Below, one piece after another: positions 1 through 10,400 of a stretch of DNA of 32,360 nucleotides. Position 1 is the stretch's first letter, and every line of letters begins with the position of its first letter. The DNA is taken from assembly GCA_900315395.1 (NCBI GenBank), contig OMZC01000032.1, forward strand, positions 1 through 32,360, in the 5' to 3' direction. Both the position numbers and the translations under genes were made by a program. The stretch comes from an uncultured Gammaproteobacteria bacterium (GTDB lineage: Bacteria > Pseudomonadota > Gammaproteobacteria > Enterobacterales > Succinivibrionaceae). Below the pieces are notes generated by a model that did not search any database, was not told the DNA's origin, and was given only the letters and a program-made list of their open reading frames with translations.

Positions 1-1
1 A

Positions 2-688
2 AACGGCTTTAGTTTCTCCAGAGAATACGAGCCATTAGCTCGTATGTACAATGAGTTATCAGGTGATGATAAGTTCTTTGATATCTTAGATAAGGCTCTA
101 GCTACCAGTCAGACCTCAAGTGATGTGATTAAGTCCTTTTATCTGATGTTAGGACTTGGCTTTGATGGCGCTTATAAGCGTGATCCTAAAGAGGTTATCC
201 CTTACATCAATGACTGTGCAGACAGAATGTCACTAGACTTAAATCCTGAAGAGGAGTTTTTAACTCCAGATGTACAGCCTGAGGACAGATTAGATAATCG
301 CACTGATGGCAAAACCTACAGTCAGTCTCTAAAAGAAAAGACCTCTCGTGAGATTGCTGCTTTTCTTTTGAAAAAGAATTTGATCTTTATTTTAATAGCC
401 TTAACCGTACTGTGCTTTGTGATCAATATGGCCAGTGTCTATAAAAACACTAATGCCTTTAATGCTGTGGTTGATGATACCGTTGAGTCAGCATCTCCAT
501 ACAAGAGCATGTCTTCAAATACACAAGCTACAGAAGATGATTTAAATGATGATCTAAGTAAAGATAGTTCTGCAAATGCTAAAGATGGCAGTTCTACATA
601 TCCTAATAATGAAACTGTGAATGGGACTGTGAATGGCACTGTAATCGTTGGCAATGGTAATGCTGACTATACAACTGATGAGAACTAG
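2..688 (+). CDS. tssL: TssL (DotU/IcmH-like) T6SS membrane protein, 5' partial
   Basis: This is the C-terminal part of TssL, which with TssM and TssJ anchors the T6SS baseplate in the inner membrane. The frame is open to the window edge, so the ATG at 44 is internal and the true start lies outside. DotU-like signatures are visible: GDDKFFDILD, then MLGLGFDGAYKR, which fits the family pattern LALGFEGRYR. A single transmembrane segment lies at about 379-437, after which comes an acidic, Asn/Ser/Thr-rich tail of about 80 residues that would be periplasmic. That tail has no peptidoglycan-binding domain and ends in a short NGTV duplication. tssM starts 34 nt downstream, presumably in the same transcript. 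The family call is from motifs and context. Confidence 0.85.
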   Translation, partial: NGFSFSREYEPLARMYNELSGDDKFFDILDKALATSQTSSDVIKSFYLMLGLGFDGAYKRDPKEVIPYINDCADRMSLDLNPEEEFLTPDVQPEDRLDNRTDGKTYSQSLKEKTSREIAAFLLKKNLIFILIALTVLCFVINMASVYKNTNAFNAVVDDTVESASPYKSMSSNTQATEDDLNDDLSKDSSANAKDGSSTYPNNETVNGTVNGTVIVGNGNADYTTDEN

Positions 689-722
689 GCTACAGGAAAT
701 AAGAATTTACGGATAGATAAGC

Positions 723-3700
723 ATGGATAACAGCAAAGATATTACTCCTAGCGTGGACTCAGGTCTGTTTGATGGATTATTCGACAGTGCAACTGGCATT
801 ATTTTAGTTGTACTTATTGTTCTAATTCTGTTGTTAATTCTCTTCTTCCTGTTCAAGAGATTTAAGTTCAAGCATCAGATGAACAAGGAAAGACGCTCTT
901 TAAAAGAAGATCTGATGATCTGGTCTAACCTTGCAAACCTAGTTTCAGGCGGTAAGAAAAGAAAGCAGGGTAAAGAAGAGCTGACAGCTGATGTAAAGAT
1001 TGTAAAGTTAATCTTAGACTCAGCTGTAAGTTACATTAAAGCTAAGTGCTATAAAAAGTTACGCACCCCATGGTACATCATCCTAGGTGAGCCTTTATCT
1101 GGTAAGAGTTCTATCTTAAAAGACTCAACTCTAGGCTATGACCAGTCTCGCCGTGAGTTAGATTTAAAAGATGAAGAGTGTCTGCATGTCTTTGTCTCAA
1201 AGGGCAATGTCTTTTTAGATGTAAAAGGTAAGACTTTCTTTGATACCTGGTTAGGTGGATCTTCAGCTCAATGGGAAGTTATCTGTGAGCAGATTAAAAA
1301 GTATCATCACAACAAGCCTCTTTCAGGTGTAGTTTTAACTATTCCAGCTGATGCGCTGATTGCTGATGACAGAGAACTTACCATTAAAAAAGCTAATTTA
1401 ATTGCCTCAGAATTACATAAATTAAGTTCAACTGTATGTATGAACTTACCTTGTAAAGTAGTCATCACCAAATGCGATTGTATTGTAGGTTTTAGAGAAT
1501 ACTTCTCTTCATTCTCAGATGAGATGCGAGAGCAGGTATTAGGTTTAGATCTTTCAAATGATGATGGCTATTATGACGAGGATCTGTTCTATAACAGCTG
1601 GTCTAACTTTATTGAAAGATTAAAGTCAGGTGCCGTATCTTTACTCTCATCTCGTGAGGTCACCGACAAGAGCTATACCTCTGAGAACAGATTAGACTCA
1701 ACAGCCTATATCTTTTCTTTCCCAGAGCATATGAATTATTTAAAACATGCTCTTGAGATTTACTTAAAGACCATCTTTGAAAGAACCGGTTCTTTTAAGC
1801 CTAACTTTATTGAAGGTGTGTACTTTACCTCAGCTACAGATCAGGGCGTATGTCTTGATCCAGAGTATGCAGCTCACGAGAACAAAGCTGTAGATGAAGC
1901 TTTATTAGTTGATGAGAATAAAGTCTCTGAAAAGTCATTCTTTATAAAGCAGCTCTTTTTAAAGCTCGTTCCTGACATGAATGATAAGGCTGTCTTTACT
2001 AAAAGAGAGAGACTTATTAGAAACATTCCTGTTGTAGCTTTATGCACAGTGCTAGCAGTTTTAAGCTTAAACTACCTGTCAGGTGCTCTGATGGGCAGAG
2101 AACTTATCTATGATAAGTTACATTCAGATGTTCTTTACTATAAGAACTTAAATGCCATGTTTGACAGGGGATACATTGGAGCATCTCCTTTAATTGATAT
2201 TGATAAAAATGGCAGAGGCTATAACCGCTTTAATGAGCTTATGGCCGGTAATTCAAGAAACAGCAGATTAAACTTCTTTACAGAGTCTAAAACAAGACTT
2301 CTAAAAGATGTGTCACTGCCATTTATGTATTTCCCATCCTCATATCTGTTAGCTGACTTTAATAACTTAAAGAAAGAAGAACGTCATACTATCTACAATC
2401 AGTTATTAGTAAATATGGTCTTCTCGCCAGCTGCTTCTAACTTTGCCTTAGATCTTTTAAGACGAGATGAGCCTTTTACTGAGAAAAAGGCTGATGCCTT
2501 GTTCTCATACATGTTCTTGGCGATAGCAAGAACAGGTCATGATGTGGAAGGTATTGAGATCTTAGAGAACAGCATCAAAAAGATCTTAGCTTATCAGTAT
2601 CCTGATATCTCACCTAAAGTTTTGGCAGATTTGACCAAGATGAGCTGTGGTGATGATGACTATGCTAAAGCTGCTGCAACTGAGATTTTATTAGATCCAA
2701 ACTATGCTCCATCTGTAAATCATGGACTAAAGATCTTTATGAATCAGTTATCAAAGATTGAGGCCTATCCAGAGTCTAAATACCAGATAATAAAGCAGGA
2801 TTTAAACTCAGGTGCTTTCTTAGTTTCTGTTTACAAGAGATTGTATGAATTTGCCTTTAACTATTCAGATAAAGTAAAAGACGAGGACTATTTACAAGAG
2901 TATCAGGAGCTACAAGCTTTAATTAAGAAAGCTATTAAGGTGTCCTCAGATCTTGATAAGACAGCAGCGGTCTTTTTACATGATTATGCGTCCCCTGTAG
3001 TAAAGAGTTCTAATTCTTCAGATAAAGGCGAAAAGGTTACAGTAACAGCTCAAAGAACCCTGTTAGTAGATGCTGCTTACAGAGCCTACAGAAAGATTGT
3101 TGCAGATGACTTTGACTCCTTTATTGAATATGTAGAGCAAAGTGATGCCTCAGGAGCTGATATGGTCGAGGATGTGGTCTTATCAGGTGAGGTTAAGACC
3201 TCACGTGAGGATACTTTAAACAATCTTGATAAAGACAGACAAGAGCTCAATTCTGTCATGAGGATCGTCAATAATTCAAGAATTTTTGACAAGACTGTCA
3301 ATGAAAAAGACGGTATGAGATTGAACTATCAGCTCGTATCAGAGATGTTAAACATCGCTGATACTTCAAACTTAAACTTATCTTTAGATTCAACTGCTGA
3401 CTTTATCGAGCGCTATAACCAGCTAAATGTTACTTTTGCTGATAAATATAAAGCACTAGATAACTTTGACAGTCAGAATACTGAGGACTCAAAGATCAAT
3501 GCTTTAACTAAGAGCATCAAGAACTATCTAAAGTTCTCTGAGTTTACCTGTCGCATGCAATTAGCTAATGCACTTTTAGACAAGTATCCAGCTTCAAGCT
3601 CAAAGGGCAGTAATTTAACTTTACTAGCTGAAGCCATCAGTAACTCTAAAGAGTTTGATTATGATGAGTACTTATCAACCTCTTTAGCTAAAGAAGCTTT

Positions 3701-5192
3701 AGGTTATTTTGAGGTAGCTGACGAGTTCTCTCCATCAGCTGTACATGACTTTATCAATCCTATAGCAACTTTAGAGAGCTTTAAGAACGTAAAGCTAAAA
3801 GATAACAACGTTTCTCAGAATAACGGTACAACACAGGACAACAGTGTAGTTGCCTTTAACAGTTATATCTCAAAGAGCAAAAAGGTAAAACAGGTAAGTG
3901 CCTTAATTGAGGACTATGCTGACAAATTTATCAATTACTGGGGTAATTTTGCTGACTCTCTAAAGCCTTATGCTCAGGATTATGCTTCATTCCATGACTT
4001 TGCTTTAGACAGCAAGGCTTATCAGATCAACTCTCAGTTATCTGATATCTATAACTTTAGCTATGATTTGTTATCCTCAATTAAAGATGAGTCTTTAAGT
4101 GCTAAAACTAAAAAGACTAAAGCACAATTGCTCTCTTTAATTGATGACAGACGTAAAGCTCTATCTTTGAACTTTACACAGGCATGTACCAATGTTCTAA
4201 ATTCATGGGCAATGCTCCCTGAAGATCCTGTAAAAGCTAACCACTTTATCAGTGCTTTAGATAAGAAGTCTGTACGTAATGATTACACTACTGTACGTAA
4301 TTTAAACAGTGCTAAGGGCAATATCCCATGGTGGACCTCATTTGTAAATTTAGGTACCACTCTCTTAAAGTCTGAAGCTTCATATCAGACAGCAACTGGC
4401 CTTGAAGAATTCCAGTCAAAGCTGTATTTCTTCCCAGTATTAAAGGATGCTGCAGCTGATGCGATGACACTTCGCTATGATGACATGCCTTTATTAAATC
4501 GCAGATTAAAGAGCTATAGCATTGTTAAAGCTAAAGAGTCAGAGCTTAATGCTCCAAAGATTGAAGAGAGCGCAGATGAGGGCGTAGATAACTTACAGGA
4601 GCCATTATTGAACAATGTCATGGCAGGACGTAATGACATTCGTCAGTGGGCATCAGCTGTAAGCAGGATCTTAACTGATGTAGGTGACAGAAAGAATAAG
4701 CTTGAGTTTACTCTTTCAATTCCATCTATGGAAAAACAAGAAGAGTTAAGACAGATGTCTGGTATTTCATTACCTAGTGCTGCAGTAACAATGCGCTATG
4801 TAAGTATTAAATCTACAGCTCAGTCAAGCTTATCAAGCTCACTATCTACAGTACAAAGCTCACGCTTTAGTACTGCTGTTGAATCAGGTGAAAGAAAGAT
4901 TGCAAGCTCTGATGTTGCTAACGGTAACTTTGAGTTCCAGTTCTACAGATATTCTGACTCAAATATGCCAGACACTACTTATAAAGTAAAAGGTAACTAT
5001 GCAGCATTGCGCATGTACTTAAATGACAGAGCTATCTACTCAGATAAAGAGCATTGCTCATATGTACCTTTGATTGTGTCAAATCGTGGCGACGAGAGTG
5101 TACTCTTTGTAAAAGTTTCCTTTAACAAAGAACTGCTCCGTCCTGATGAATGGCCTGATTCACAGAACTGGCCTGCAATTACGATGTTCTAA
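723..5192 (+). CDS. tssM: TssM (IcmF-like) T6SS membrane complex protein
   Basis: This inner-membrane core component of the T6SS links TssL to the periplasmic channel. The protein has 1489 residues; the family is usually about 1100-1300. One N-terminal transmembrane segment (about 25-44) precedes a cytoplasmic NTPase-like domain with a Walker A motif GEPLSGKS (122-129), a DVKG Walker B/G3-like motif (166-169) and a TKCD G4-like motif (249-252). A second transmembrane segment lies at about 432-455 and is followed by a periplasmic region of about 1030 residues ending in a Trp/Pro-rich sequence (EWPDSQNWP). Many TssM proteins have two N-terminal helices, but only one is evident here. The gene follows tssL closely and ends before a strong terminator. 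The ATG at 723 is the first in frame; its SD is weak. Confidence 0.93.
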   Translation: MDNSKDITPSVDSGLFDGLFDSATGIILVVLIVLILLLILFFLFKRFKFKHQMNKERRSLKEDLMIWSNLANLVSGGKKRKQGKEELTADVKIVKLILDSAVSYIKAKCYKKLRTPWYIILGEPLSGKSSILKDSTLGYDQSRRELDLKDEECLHVFVSKGNVFLDVKGKTFFDTWLGGSSAQWEVICEQIKKYHHNKPLSGVVLTIPADALIADDRELTIKKANLIASELHKLSSTVCMNLPCKVVITKCDCIVGFREYFSSFSDEMREQVLGLDLSNDDGYYDEDLFYNSWSNFIERLKSGAVSLLSSREVTDKSYTSENRLDSTAYIFSFPEHMNYLKHALEIYLKTIFERTGSFKPNFIEGVYFTSATDQGVCLDPEYAAHENKAVDEALLVDENKVSEKSFFIKQLFLKLVPDMNDKAVFTKRERLIRNIPVVALCTVLAVLSLNYLSGALMGRELIYDKLHSDVLYYKNLNAMFDRGYIGASPLIDIDKNGRGYNRFNELMAGNSRNSRLNFFTESKTRLLKDVSLPFMYFPSSYLLADFNNLKKEERHTIYNQLLVNMVFSPAASNFALDLLRRDEPFTEKKADALFSYMFLAIARTGHDVEGIEILENSIKKILAYQYPDISPKVLADLTKMSCGDDDYAKAAATEILLDPNYAPSVNHGLKIFMNQLSKIEAYPESKYQIIKQDLNSGAFLVSVYKRLYEFAFNYSDKVKDEDYLQEYQELQALIKKAIKVSSDLDKTAAVFLHDYASPVVKSSNSSDKGEKVTVTAQRTLLVDAAYRAYRKIVADDFDSFIEYVEQSDASGADMVEDVVLSGEVKTSREDTLNNLDKDRQELNSVMRIVNNSRIFDKTVNEKDGMRLNYQLVSEMLNIADTSNLNLSLDSTADFIERYNQLNVTFADKYKALDNFDSQNTEDSKINALTKSIKNYLKFSEFTCRMQLANALLDKYPASSSKGSNLTLLAEAISNSKEFDYDEYLSTSLAKEALGYFEVADEFSPSAVHDFINPIATLESFKNVKLKDNNVSQNNGTTQDNSVVAFNSYISKSKKVKQVSALIEDYADKFINYWGNFADSLKPYAQDYASFHDFALDSKAYQINSQLSDIYNFSYDLLSSIKDESLSAKTKKTKAQLLSLIDDRRKALSLNFTQACTNVLNSWAMLPEDPVKANHFISALDKKSVRNDYTTVRNLNSAKGNIPWWTSFVNLGTTLLKSEASYQTATGLEEFQSKLYFFPVLKDAAADAMTLRYDDMPLLNRRLKSYSIVKAKESELNAPKIEESADEGVDNLQEPLLNNVMAGRNDIRQWASAVSRILTDVGDRKNKLEFTLSIPSMEKQEELRQMSGISLPSAAVTMRYVSIKSTAQSSLSSSLSTVQSSRFSTAVESGERKIASSDVANGNFEFQFYRYSDSNMPDTTYKVKGNYAALRMYLNDRAIYSDKEHCSYVPLIVSNRGDESVLFVKVSFNKELLRPDEWPDSQNWPAITMF

Positions 5193-5261
5193 TCAGGATC
5201 AAAAGCTCTATCTTTGTGCGTATCGATAGGTTACAAACAATAGATTAGACACAAAAATGTG

Positions 5262-5311
5262 AGATAGCACCAACTTATATGCAAAAAGTATAACTAGGTG
5301 CTATCTTTTTT
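5262..5311 (+). terminator. Rho-independent terminator after tssM
   Basis: A perfect 10-bp outer stem (AGATAGCACC at 5262-5271, GGTGCTATCT at 5297-5306) encloses a second stem (TTATA/TATAA) and runs into a T-rich tract at 5305-5311. It separates the structural tssL-tssM part from the tip and cargo genes downstream, so the PAAR gene must have its own promoter or depend on readthrough. Confidence 0.85.
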
Positions 5312-5381
5312 AGAAAAGGTCAAAATTAGAGAAGTAAATTTTTGAGATTAATCTATACTTCAATAAGTTACAGATGATTTT

Positions 5382-5444
5382 TGAGATTTACAGAGTAACT
5401 AAAAGCAATGAGAGTCAAAGCTAAAAGTTGTCTGTTAAATCTCA
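5382..5444. repeat. Inverted repeat upstream of the PAAR gene
   Basis: TGAGATTTACAGA at 5382-5394 is matched in reverse complement by TCTGTTAAATCTCA at 5431-5444, with a single bulged base and a 36-nt loop. TTTTTGAGATT also occurs as a direct copy just upstream, at about 5339-5349. This could be a leader hairpin or an operator for the PAAR transcription unit. Its function is unknown. Confidence 0.45.
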
Positions 5445-5482
5445 CCTAAAAATTAAATCCCAGCTAAAAAAGGAGTGTAGCT

Positions 5483-5773
5483 ATGCCAACACCAAGTGCC
5501 ACACTAGTCAACCTTACTGCAACAGGCGACGCTGTTACAGGTCCTGGAATGCCTACTAATCTTGTAAACGGATTACCACAAGCATGTATGGGTGATCTGG
5601 TTGTAGGTCCTGTCTGTACCGGTGCGATTACAGCCACTACTGCTGTAAATATCTTAACTAAAGGTAGACCATCAGCTAATTTAGGTTCAGTTGTAACCGG
5701 TGTAAATCCTATTACAGGTATTCCAGTAGCAACAGCTCTAGCAGCTTGCCCAAATCTCAACCGTATAGTTTAG
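5483..5773 (+). CDS. PAAR-like T6SS spike tip protein without histidines
   Basis: A 96-residue Gly/Pro/Val/Thr-rich protein with the repeating pattern of PAAR tip proteins: VNGLPQACMGD (28-38) matches the INGKPAARVGD repeat, with a weaker second copy at LTKGRPSANLG (58-68). Such proteins cap the VgrG trimer and sharpen the T6SS spike. Canonical PAAR proteins bind a metal ion at the tip through three His and one Cys. This protein has no histidine; only Cys35, Cys45 and Cys89 could serve, so metal binding may be altered or absent. There is no C-terminal toxin extension. The ATG is preceded by AAGGAG at suitable spacing. The gene sits between tssM and a DUF6931-like gene, upstream of two vgrG genes. 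Confidence 0.8.
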   Translation: MPTPSATLVNLTATGDAVTGPGMPTNLVNGLPQACMGDLVVGPVCTGAITATTAVNILTKGRPSANLGSVVTGVNPITGIPVATALAACPNLNRIV

Positions 5774-5838
5774 TATTACCAGTTTTGTAGTACGTAATCT
5801 GTAAGCTTAGCTTGCATCAGATGTAAAAGATCCTTTGT

Positions 5839-7233
5839 ATGGAAAATTTTGAAATGGCAGATAAGTTAGATTGGTTAAATCAGCATTTTGTACTTTTATT
5901 GCATAAGACTGTAACTGAGGTAATTGCAAATGAGAATTACAAATTACCTTTTGAGTTAAGGCAGACAGCTTTAACCTATCCTCAGTCAGATGCTTATATC
6001 TATGAGCTAGAAAAACAAAATGAGCTGAAAAAAGCCAGTGAGTTTTTAGCTTATAACTTACAGCACCGTGCTTTAGCCTGGTGGGGCTATTGCTGTGTGC
6101 TCTCTCTTGAGCAGGAGCTACAGGAAAAGCCTTCTGAGGAGAGAAAACTTGAGGACATTGGTAAGCCTCGGGAGTTTAATATTCCAGACTGGGCTAAGAT
6201 GCCAGAGAATGAAGAGCCTGAGCTCAAATCATTAGAGGATGTATACAACATCCCTGAGATTAAAAAGATTAAAGAAGAGTTAGAGGCTACAAGAGCTAAG
6301 GCACAGGCTGAATTTGACAAGTTTCCTCAGGAATTAAAAGACAAATACTACAAGGTCAAAAAAGAGGTTTATGACCAGTTCACTAAAGAGTTTGGTAAAT
6401 CACCAAATGATCTTATTAACGATCTGATGAAACTTGCTAATGAGAACTTGAATAAGCCTGATATTGATATGGAGAAATCTCCTATCTTTAAGGCTGAAAA
6501 AGAGCTTAAAGAAAAGATTGAAAAGGTAAGACAGGAGACCATTAAAAACATTAAAGCAGCAGTTCCTCAAAAAAGTGATGAGGAGAAAAAAGAGCAGACT
6601 ACAAATGCTATGGATAGCTCCTATGCTTATATTGTTGCACCAAATGATCTTAATGCTTTAAACTGCCTGAACTTAGGTAATTTATGTCCTGATTTACCTG
6701 AAGGCTTACTCTCATTAGTCTGCTTCTGGTCATACGGCAATATGACACCTAATGTAGATAACAAAAAAGCAATGGTCATTAAGACTCCTCCTGGACTTGC
6801 TGCAAACGGTCTTAACTCATTACTGCTTATGTGTGCTCTAGCAAAAGGTGGCACCCGTAAGTTTGAAGAGAGAATAAAACTTTACTTTGAAATCGGTAAA
6901 GAAATTGCTTATGGCCACAACGTCTGGTCTGTACATGTAGCTAATAAGATCCCTCCACACAAAGACATCTCTGATAAGAGATTTACAGGTCTTGTGGGCG
7001 ATAATGAAGCTTTTAAAGGAAGCTTAAATCCTGAGGATGTATCAGTAGAGAATGAGAGCTTAAATAGCGAATTAAAGCGTGACAACGTACAGAACGAAAG
7101 GTTACGTAGCCAGAGCTTGCAAGGAGCTAATCTACAGAACTCAACGCAGGATCCAAACTTACAGAATACTCAGAGAAAAGAAGTAGAAACAGAACATAAG
7201 AGTCATCCTGTATTTACTCGTTTTAAAGGCTAA
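5839..7233 (+). CDS. DUF6931-like T6SS-associated protein with inserted coiled coil
   Basis: The protein has 464 residues, no signal peptide and no transmembrane segment. Two separated parts look like the T6SS-associated DUF6931 family, as judged from memory: LQHRALAWWGYCCV (74-87) and LVCFWSYGNMTPN (293-305) followed by a Pro-containing stretch and an Ala/Leu-rich helix. Between them, about 130-250, lies a Lys/Glu-rich, probably coiled-coil insert. The C-terminus (about 395-450) is an Asn/Gln/Leu-rich, pentapeptide-like stretch (SLQGANLQN). Its place directly after the PAAR gene suggests a cytoplasmic chaperone or adaptor that loads the tip; this is inference. The start is uncertain: ATG at 5839 or at 5854, neither with a strong SD. 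Confidence 0.7.
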   Translation: MENFEMADKLDWLNQHFVLLLHKTVTEVIANENYKLPFELRQTALTYPQSDAYIYELEKQNELKKASEFLAYNLQHRALAWWGYCCVLSLEQELQEKPSEERKLEDIGKPREFNIPDWAKMPENEEPELKSLEDVYNIPEIKKIKEELEATRAKAQAEFDKFPQELKDKYYKVKKEVYDQFTKEFGKSPNDLINDLMKLANENLNKPDIDMEKSPIFKAEKELKEKIEKVRQETIKNIKAAVPQKSDEEKKEQTTNAMDSSYAYIVAPNDLNALNCLNLGNLCPDLPEGLLSLVCFWSYGNMTPNVDNKKAMVIKTPPGLAANGLNSLLLMCALAKGGTRKFEERIKLYFEIGKEIAYGHNVWSVHVANKIPPHKDISDKRFTGLVGDNEAFKGSLNPEDVSVENESLNSELKRDNVQNERLRSQSLQGANLQNSTQDPNLQNTQRKEVETEHKSHPVFTRFKG

Positions 7234-7265
7234 AAAAGAAAATAGGTAACAGCATTAAAGTCTGT

Positions 7266-7304
7266 AAAACAGGACCTTAACATAAGCTTACGCATTCCTG
7301 TTTT
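7266..7304 (+). terminator. Hairpin after the DUF6931-like gene
   Basis: AAAACAGGA (7266-7274) pairs with TCCTGTTTT (7296-7304) across a 21-nt loop and ends in a short T run. It lies 33 nt after the stop codon of the upstream gene. It is a plausible but weak intrinsic terminator because the loop is long and the T tract short. Confidence 0.45.
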
Positions 7305-7318
7305 GATACAGCCTAGCA

Positions 7319-7358
7319 TGCAACAAAGGTTTTAAAGAGAATTAAGGCTTTTGTTGCA
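7319..7358. repeat. Inverted repeat upstream of the first vgrG
   Basis: TGCAACAAA (7319-7327) and TTTGTTGCA (7350-7358) form a perfect 9-bp inverted repeat with a 22-nt loop, about 70 nt upstream of the vgrG start. It could be a terminator stem, since Ts follow it, or a leader structure. Confidence 0.45.
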
Positions 7359-7425
7359 TTTGTTGCTGTTTACCTTACTGATTATCAGTCCTAAAAGACA
7401 AAAAAGAATTTTTGGAGTCACCTCT

Positions 7426-10400
7426 ATGGCAGCTTACAGCGGTGTTTTTAAAAAAAGTATTGAAGTTACAGTTAGTGCTAAAAAACAGGATAGCGATGCT
7501 CAAAATGCCTTAGTTTTCTTTAATCCAGCAAGGGAAGTTCCTGATGTAGCTTATGGAGTTGATTTAACAGAAGGTGTATCTGTTCCTTTTGAATTAAAGC
7601 TGACTATCTTAACTACTTATCAGCCAAGCCGCTCTGATTTAAAAGATCATCTTTTAAAGAGTAATTACACTGTAACTTTAAGACAGGGTAATTCTTATGA
7701 TGCGACTGTATCGCAGTTAGAAAAAGTACAGCGTGAGCGCGTCTTTAAAGGTATTGTTACCTCATATCAGTACAAAGGTAAGAGTCCATCTTTACCTAAT
7801 ACTGATAAATCCTGCTATATCTATGAGCTTACCATTGCCCCTGAAATGATTGAGCTTGGTCTTCATAAAAGAACCGCTCACTACAGTGGTAAGAAAGTAA
7901 CTGAGATCATCAAAGATCTTTTCAAAGCTCATGATCTTGAGGCAAACTGCCAGATAGATGCATCTTTATTAGGTAAAGATACATTAGATGATACCGGCTA
8001 TGTCTTTGAGCAGAACAATGAAACGGATTTAGATTTTCTGCAAAGACTGTGCTACCTCTTCTCTTTAAATTACACCTTTGCTTATGAAGATGGCAGATGC
8101 AATGTAGTCTTTTCAAGAGTAAGCGCTTTATGCTCATCATTCCCTGTAAAGGTCTTACCTGAAATTGTAAGTAAAGAGGGAGAGCATAGTGCAGCTTCAG
8201 CTGCTGTAATGGTACAGGCATTTTTAAATTCAAATATTGAGCTTGAAGCTTCAGAGCGCAACTATGTGCAGGATATTGCCTATAAAGGTGGTATTACAGA
8301 AGGCTCTATCTTTTCTGAAGACTCAATTGTAGATAACTTACAGTACAATCTTCAGAGTAACATCAACACTGATATTGCAGGTAATGCCAAGCAATTAGCC
8401 TATATCAAAGAGAGTATTGCCAAAACCAAAGAAAAGGTTGATGAATATCTGGTCGCAAAATCATCTGATCTTATCTTTGCTTCAGGTGTTCATTTTAAAG
8501 TAAATGATGCTAACTCCATCTACAACGACAGTCAGTGTCTAGTGGTGCGCTCTTACCTTAAATTCAATGTGAAATATCCAGTATCAATGCCTAAGGTAGA
8601 TGCAGTGTCTCCATCTGAGAGCCCTCTTTATTTAAGATTTGCAGCAATCCCTGCTGCAAACTCAACTAATGATGTTCTAGGATCTTTAAATATCTTTGCA
8701 AAATTGAATAACACCATGAGTGTGGATGATTGTCTGTCAATTGATTCAAACAATCAAATCACAGCATCTACCATTCAAAACACCTGCTCAAGTGTAAAAA
8801 CTGTAATTGGTGTGGTTTGTGATATTGAAGGTAAAATCAACTCATCTAATACAGAGACAACTACAGAAACAACTACAGAAAAAAACAACAGAAAAGCCAA
8901 AGAGTCTAATTTTAGTAGTTTTGATAAATTCTATGTAAGACTGGATCTTCAGAGTAAAACACCTACTGTAGTCGTTTGTGATTATGTAAGTGCTTATGGC
9001 AGTTTAGGCAATTTACCAAAGCTTGGTAGTAGAGTGGTGATGCTCTATACTGGCAACAAGTACTATTACTTAGGTCAGATTGCAACCAATGAGGTTTTAG
9101 GTCTTAATAACGAAAAACTCTTAAAACAGAGATCAGATTCTTTGATCTTACAAAACGATACACAAACTAGTGTGATCGACATAAAAGCTGCATCTGATAA
9201 TGAAATTGAGCTTATGAAGCTCATGCTATCAGGTGAAATGCCTTTATTTATCGATAAGCTTAATTTCCAGAATAACAGCTTACGTCCAAAAGAGATTTTT
9301 GAAAAAAATATTGTTCGTCTTGGTTATTCTTTAGCAAAAGAGGCAACATCCTCTGATGCTAAAGCTCATGAAATTAAGCTTACAAAAGTCAATAAAAAGA
9401 AAACTTTTGCTCAATGGACTGAAAAACTGCCACAAGACATAAACTCTGTAAAAGAGCTTATGAATTCAATTTCAATGAATCTTTCAAACAGCCTCATTGA
9501 AGGTCAGACTGATAAAGAGGAGAAATTAAGAGATTCATATGAGAAGTGTATTCAGTCTTTAAATTCACTAAACCAGGCTATGAAGACTTTATCCACAAGT
9601 TTAGCTAAATCTTTAGAGTCTTACCTCTCTTTTAAAGGTAAGGATAATATCTCGATTAAGACCCCAGGTGAAGTTGTACTAAGCTCGGTTGAACAGGACG
9701 AAGAAGGTTCATTTATTAGTGTGTCTTCAGATAGCGGTGTAACTATCAATGCACCTGTTGTGAACGAAGAATCAGACTCTTCTGGCCAGTTAACTCTAAA
9801 TGCAGGCAAAAATCTTAATATTAGTGCAGAACAGTCTATTACTTTAAATGTTGGTAACTCTACGATTACCATTGATGCTGGTGGTATTAACCTCACTGCT
9901 AAAAAGTTTAAAGAGAACACCACCTTATGGGACAGCTCGATTACCATCGATGGTATGACCGGTATTCAAATGGAAGCATTTGATACTAATATTGACTCCT
10001 TCTCTTCCACTACTATTTCAGATGGCTTTGGTGCAGAGATCTCCACTTTAGCAGGTAAAGTTACTGTAAACGGTACAAACGTCGATATTGAAAACACTAG
10101 ACGTGACGATTTGATCTACTGTTTGACCAATCTGTCTAAAAATGTAGCTACCTGGATCACCTCAGCTGTGGAAGCAGGTCAGAATTACAGTGATGAAGAG
10201 CGTCGTGATGCTGAACGAGGTGTAATGCTCTTCTCTAATATTGTGGATACCTATCAGGGTATTACCAAGATCATCAGAGATGTAGCAAGTGCAACTAATG
10301 CCTCTTCAAGAGGAGAAAAACTTACAGCAGCCTGCTCTGCAATTGCAGGTATCCTAAAGATCGTCGACTTAATTGAGGACATTGTAGCAACCTCAATTGA

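Noticed and set aside
439-654. Antisense frames inside tssL, tssM, vgrG, urt and kinase genes
   Set aside because: They lie fully within strong genes on the other strand, lack SDs and show no domain; they are shadows of codon bias.
5791-5805. A further copy of the NarL-type site (TACGTAATCTGTAAG)
   Set aside because: Only the left heptamer matches; the right half is degraded, and the location between two T6SS genes has no matching -10 at the right distance.
7351-7425. Extended N-terminus of vgrG copy 1 from a TTG codon
   Set aside because: There is no SD for the TTG, the extension includes the stem of an inverted repeat, and vgrG copy 2 starts at the equivalent of the ATG at 7426, which has GGAG upstream.
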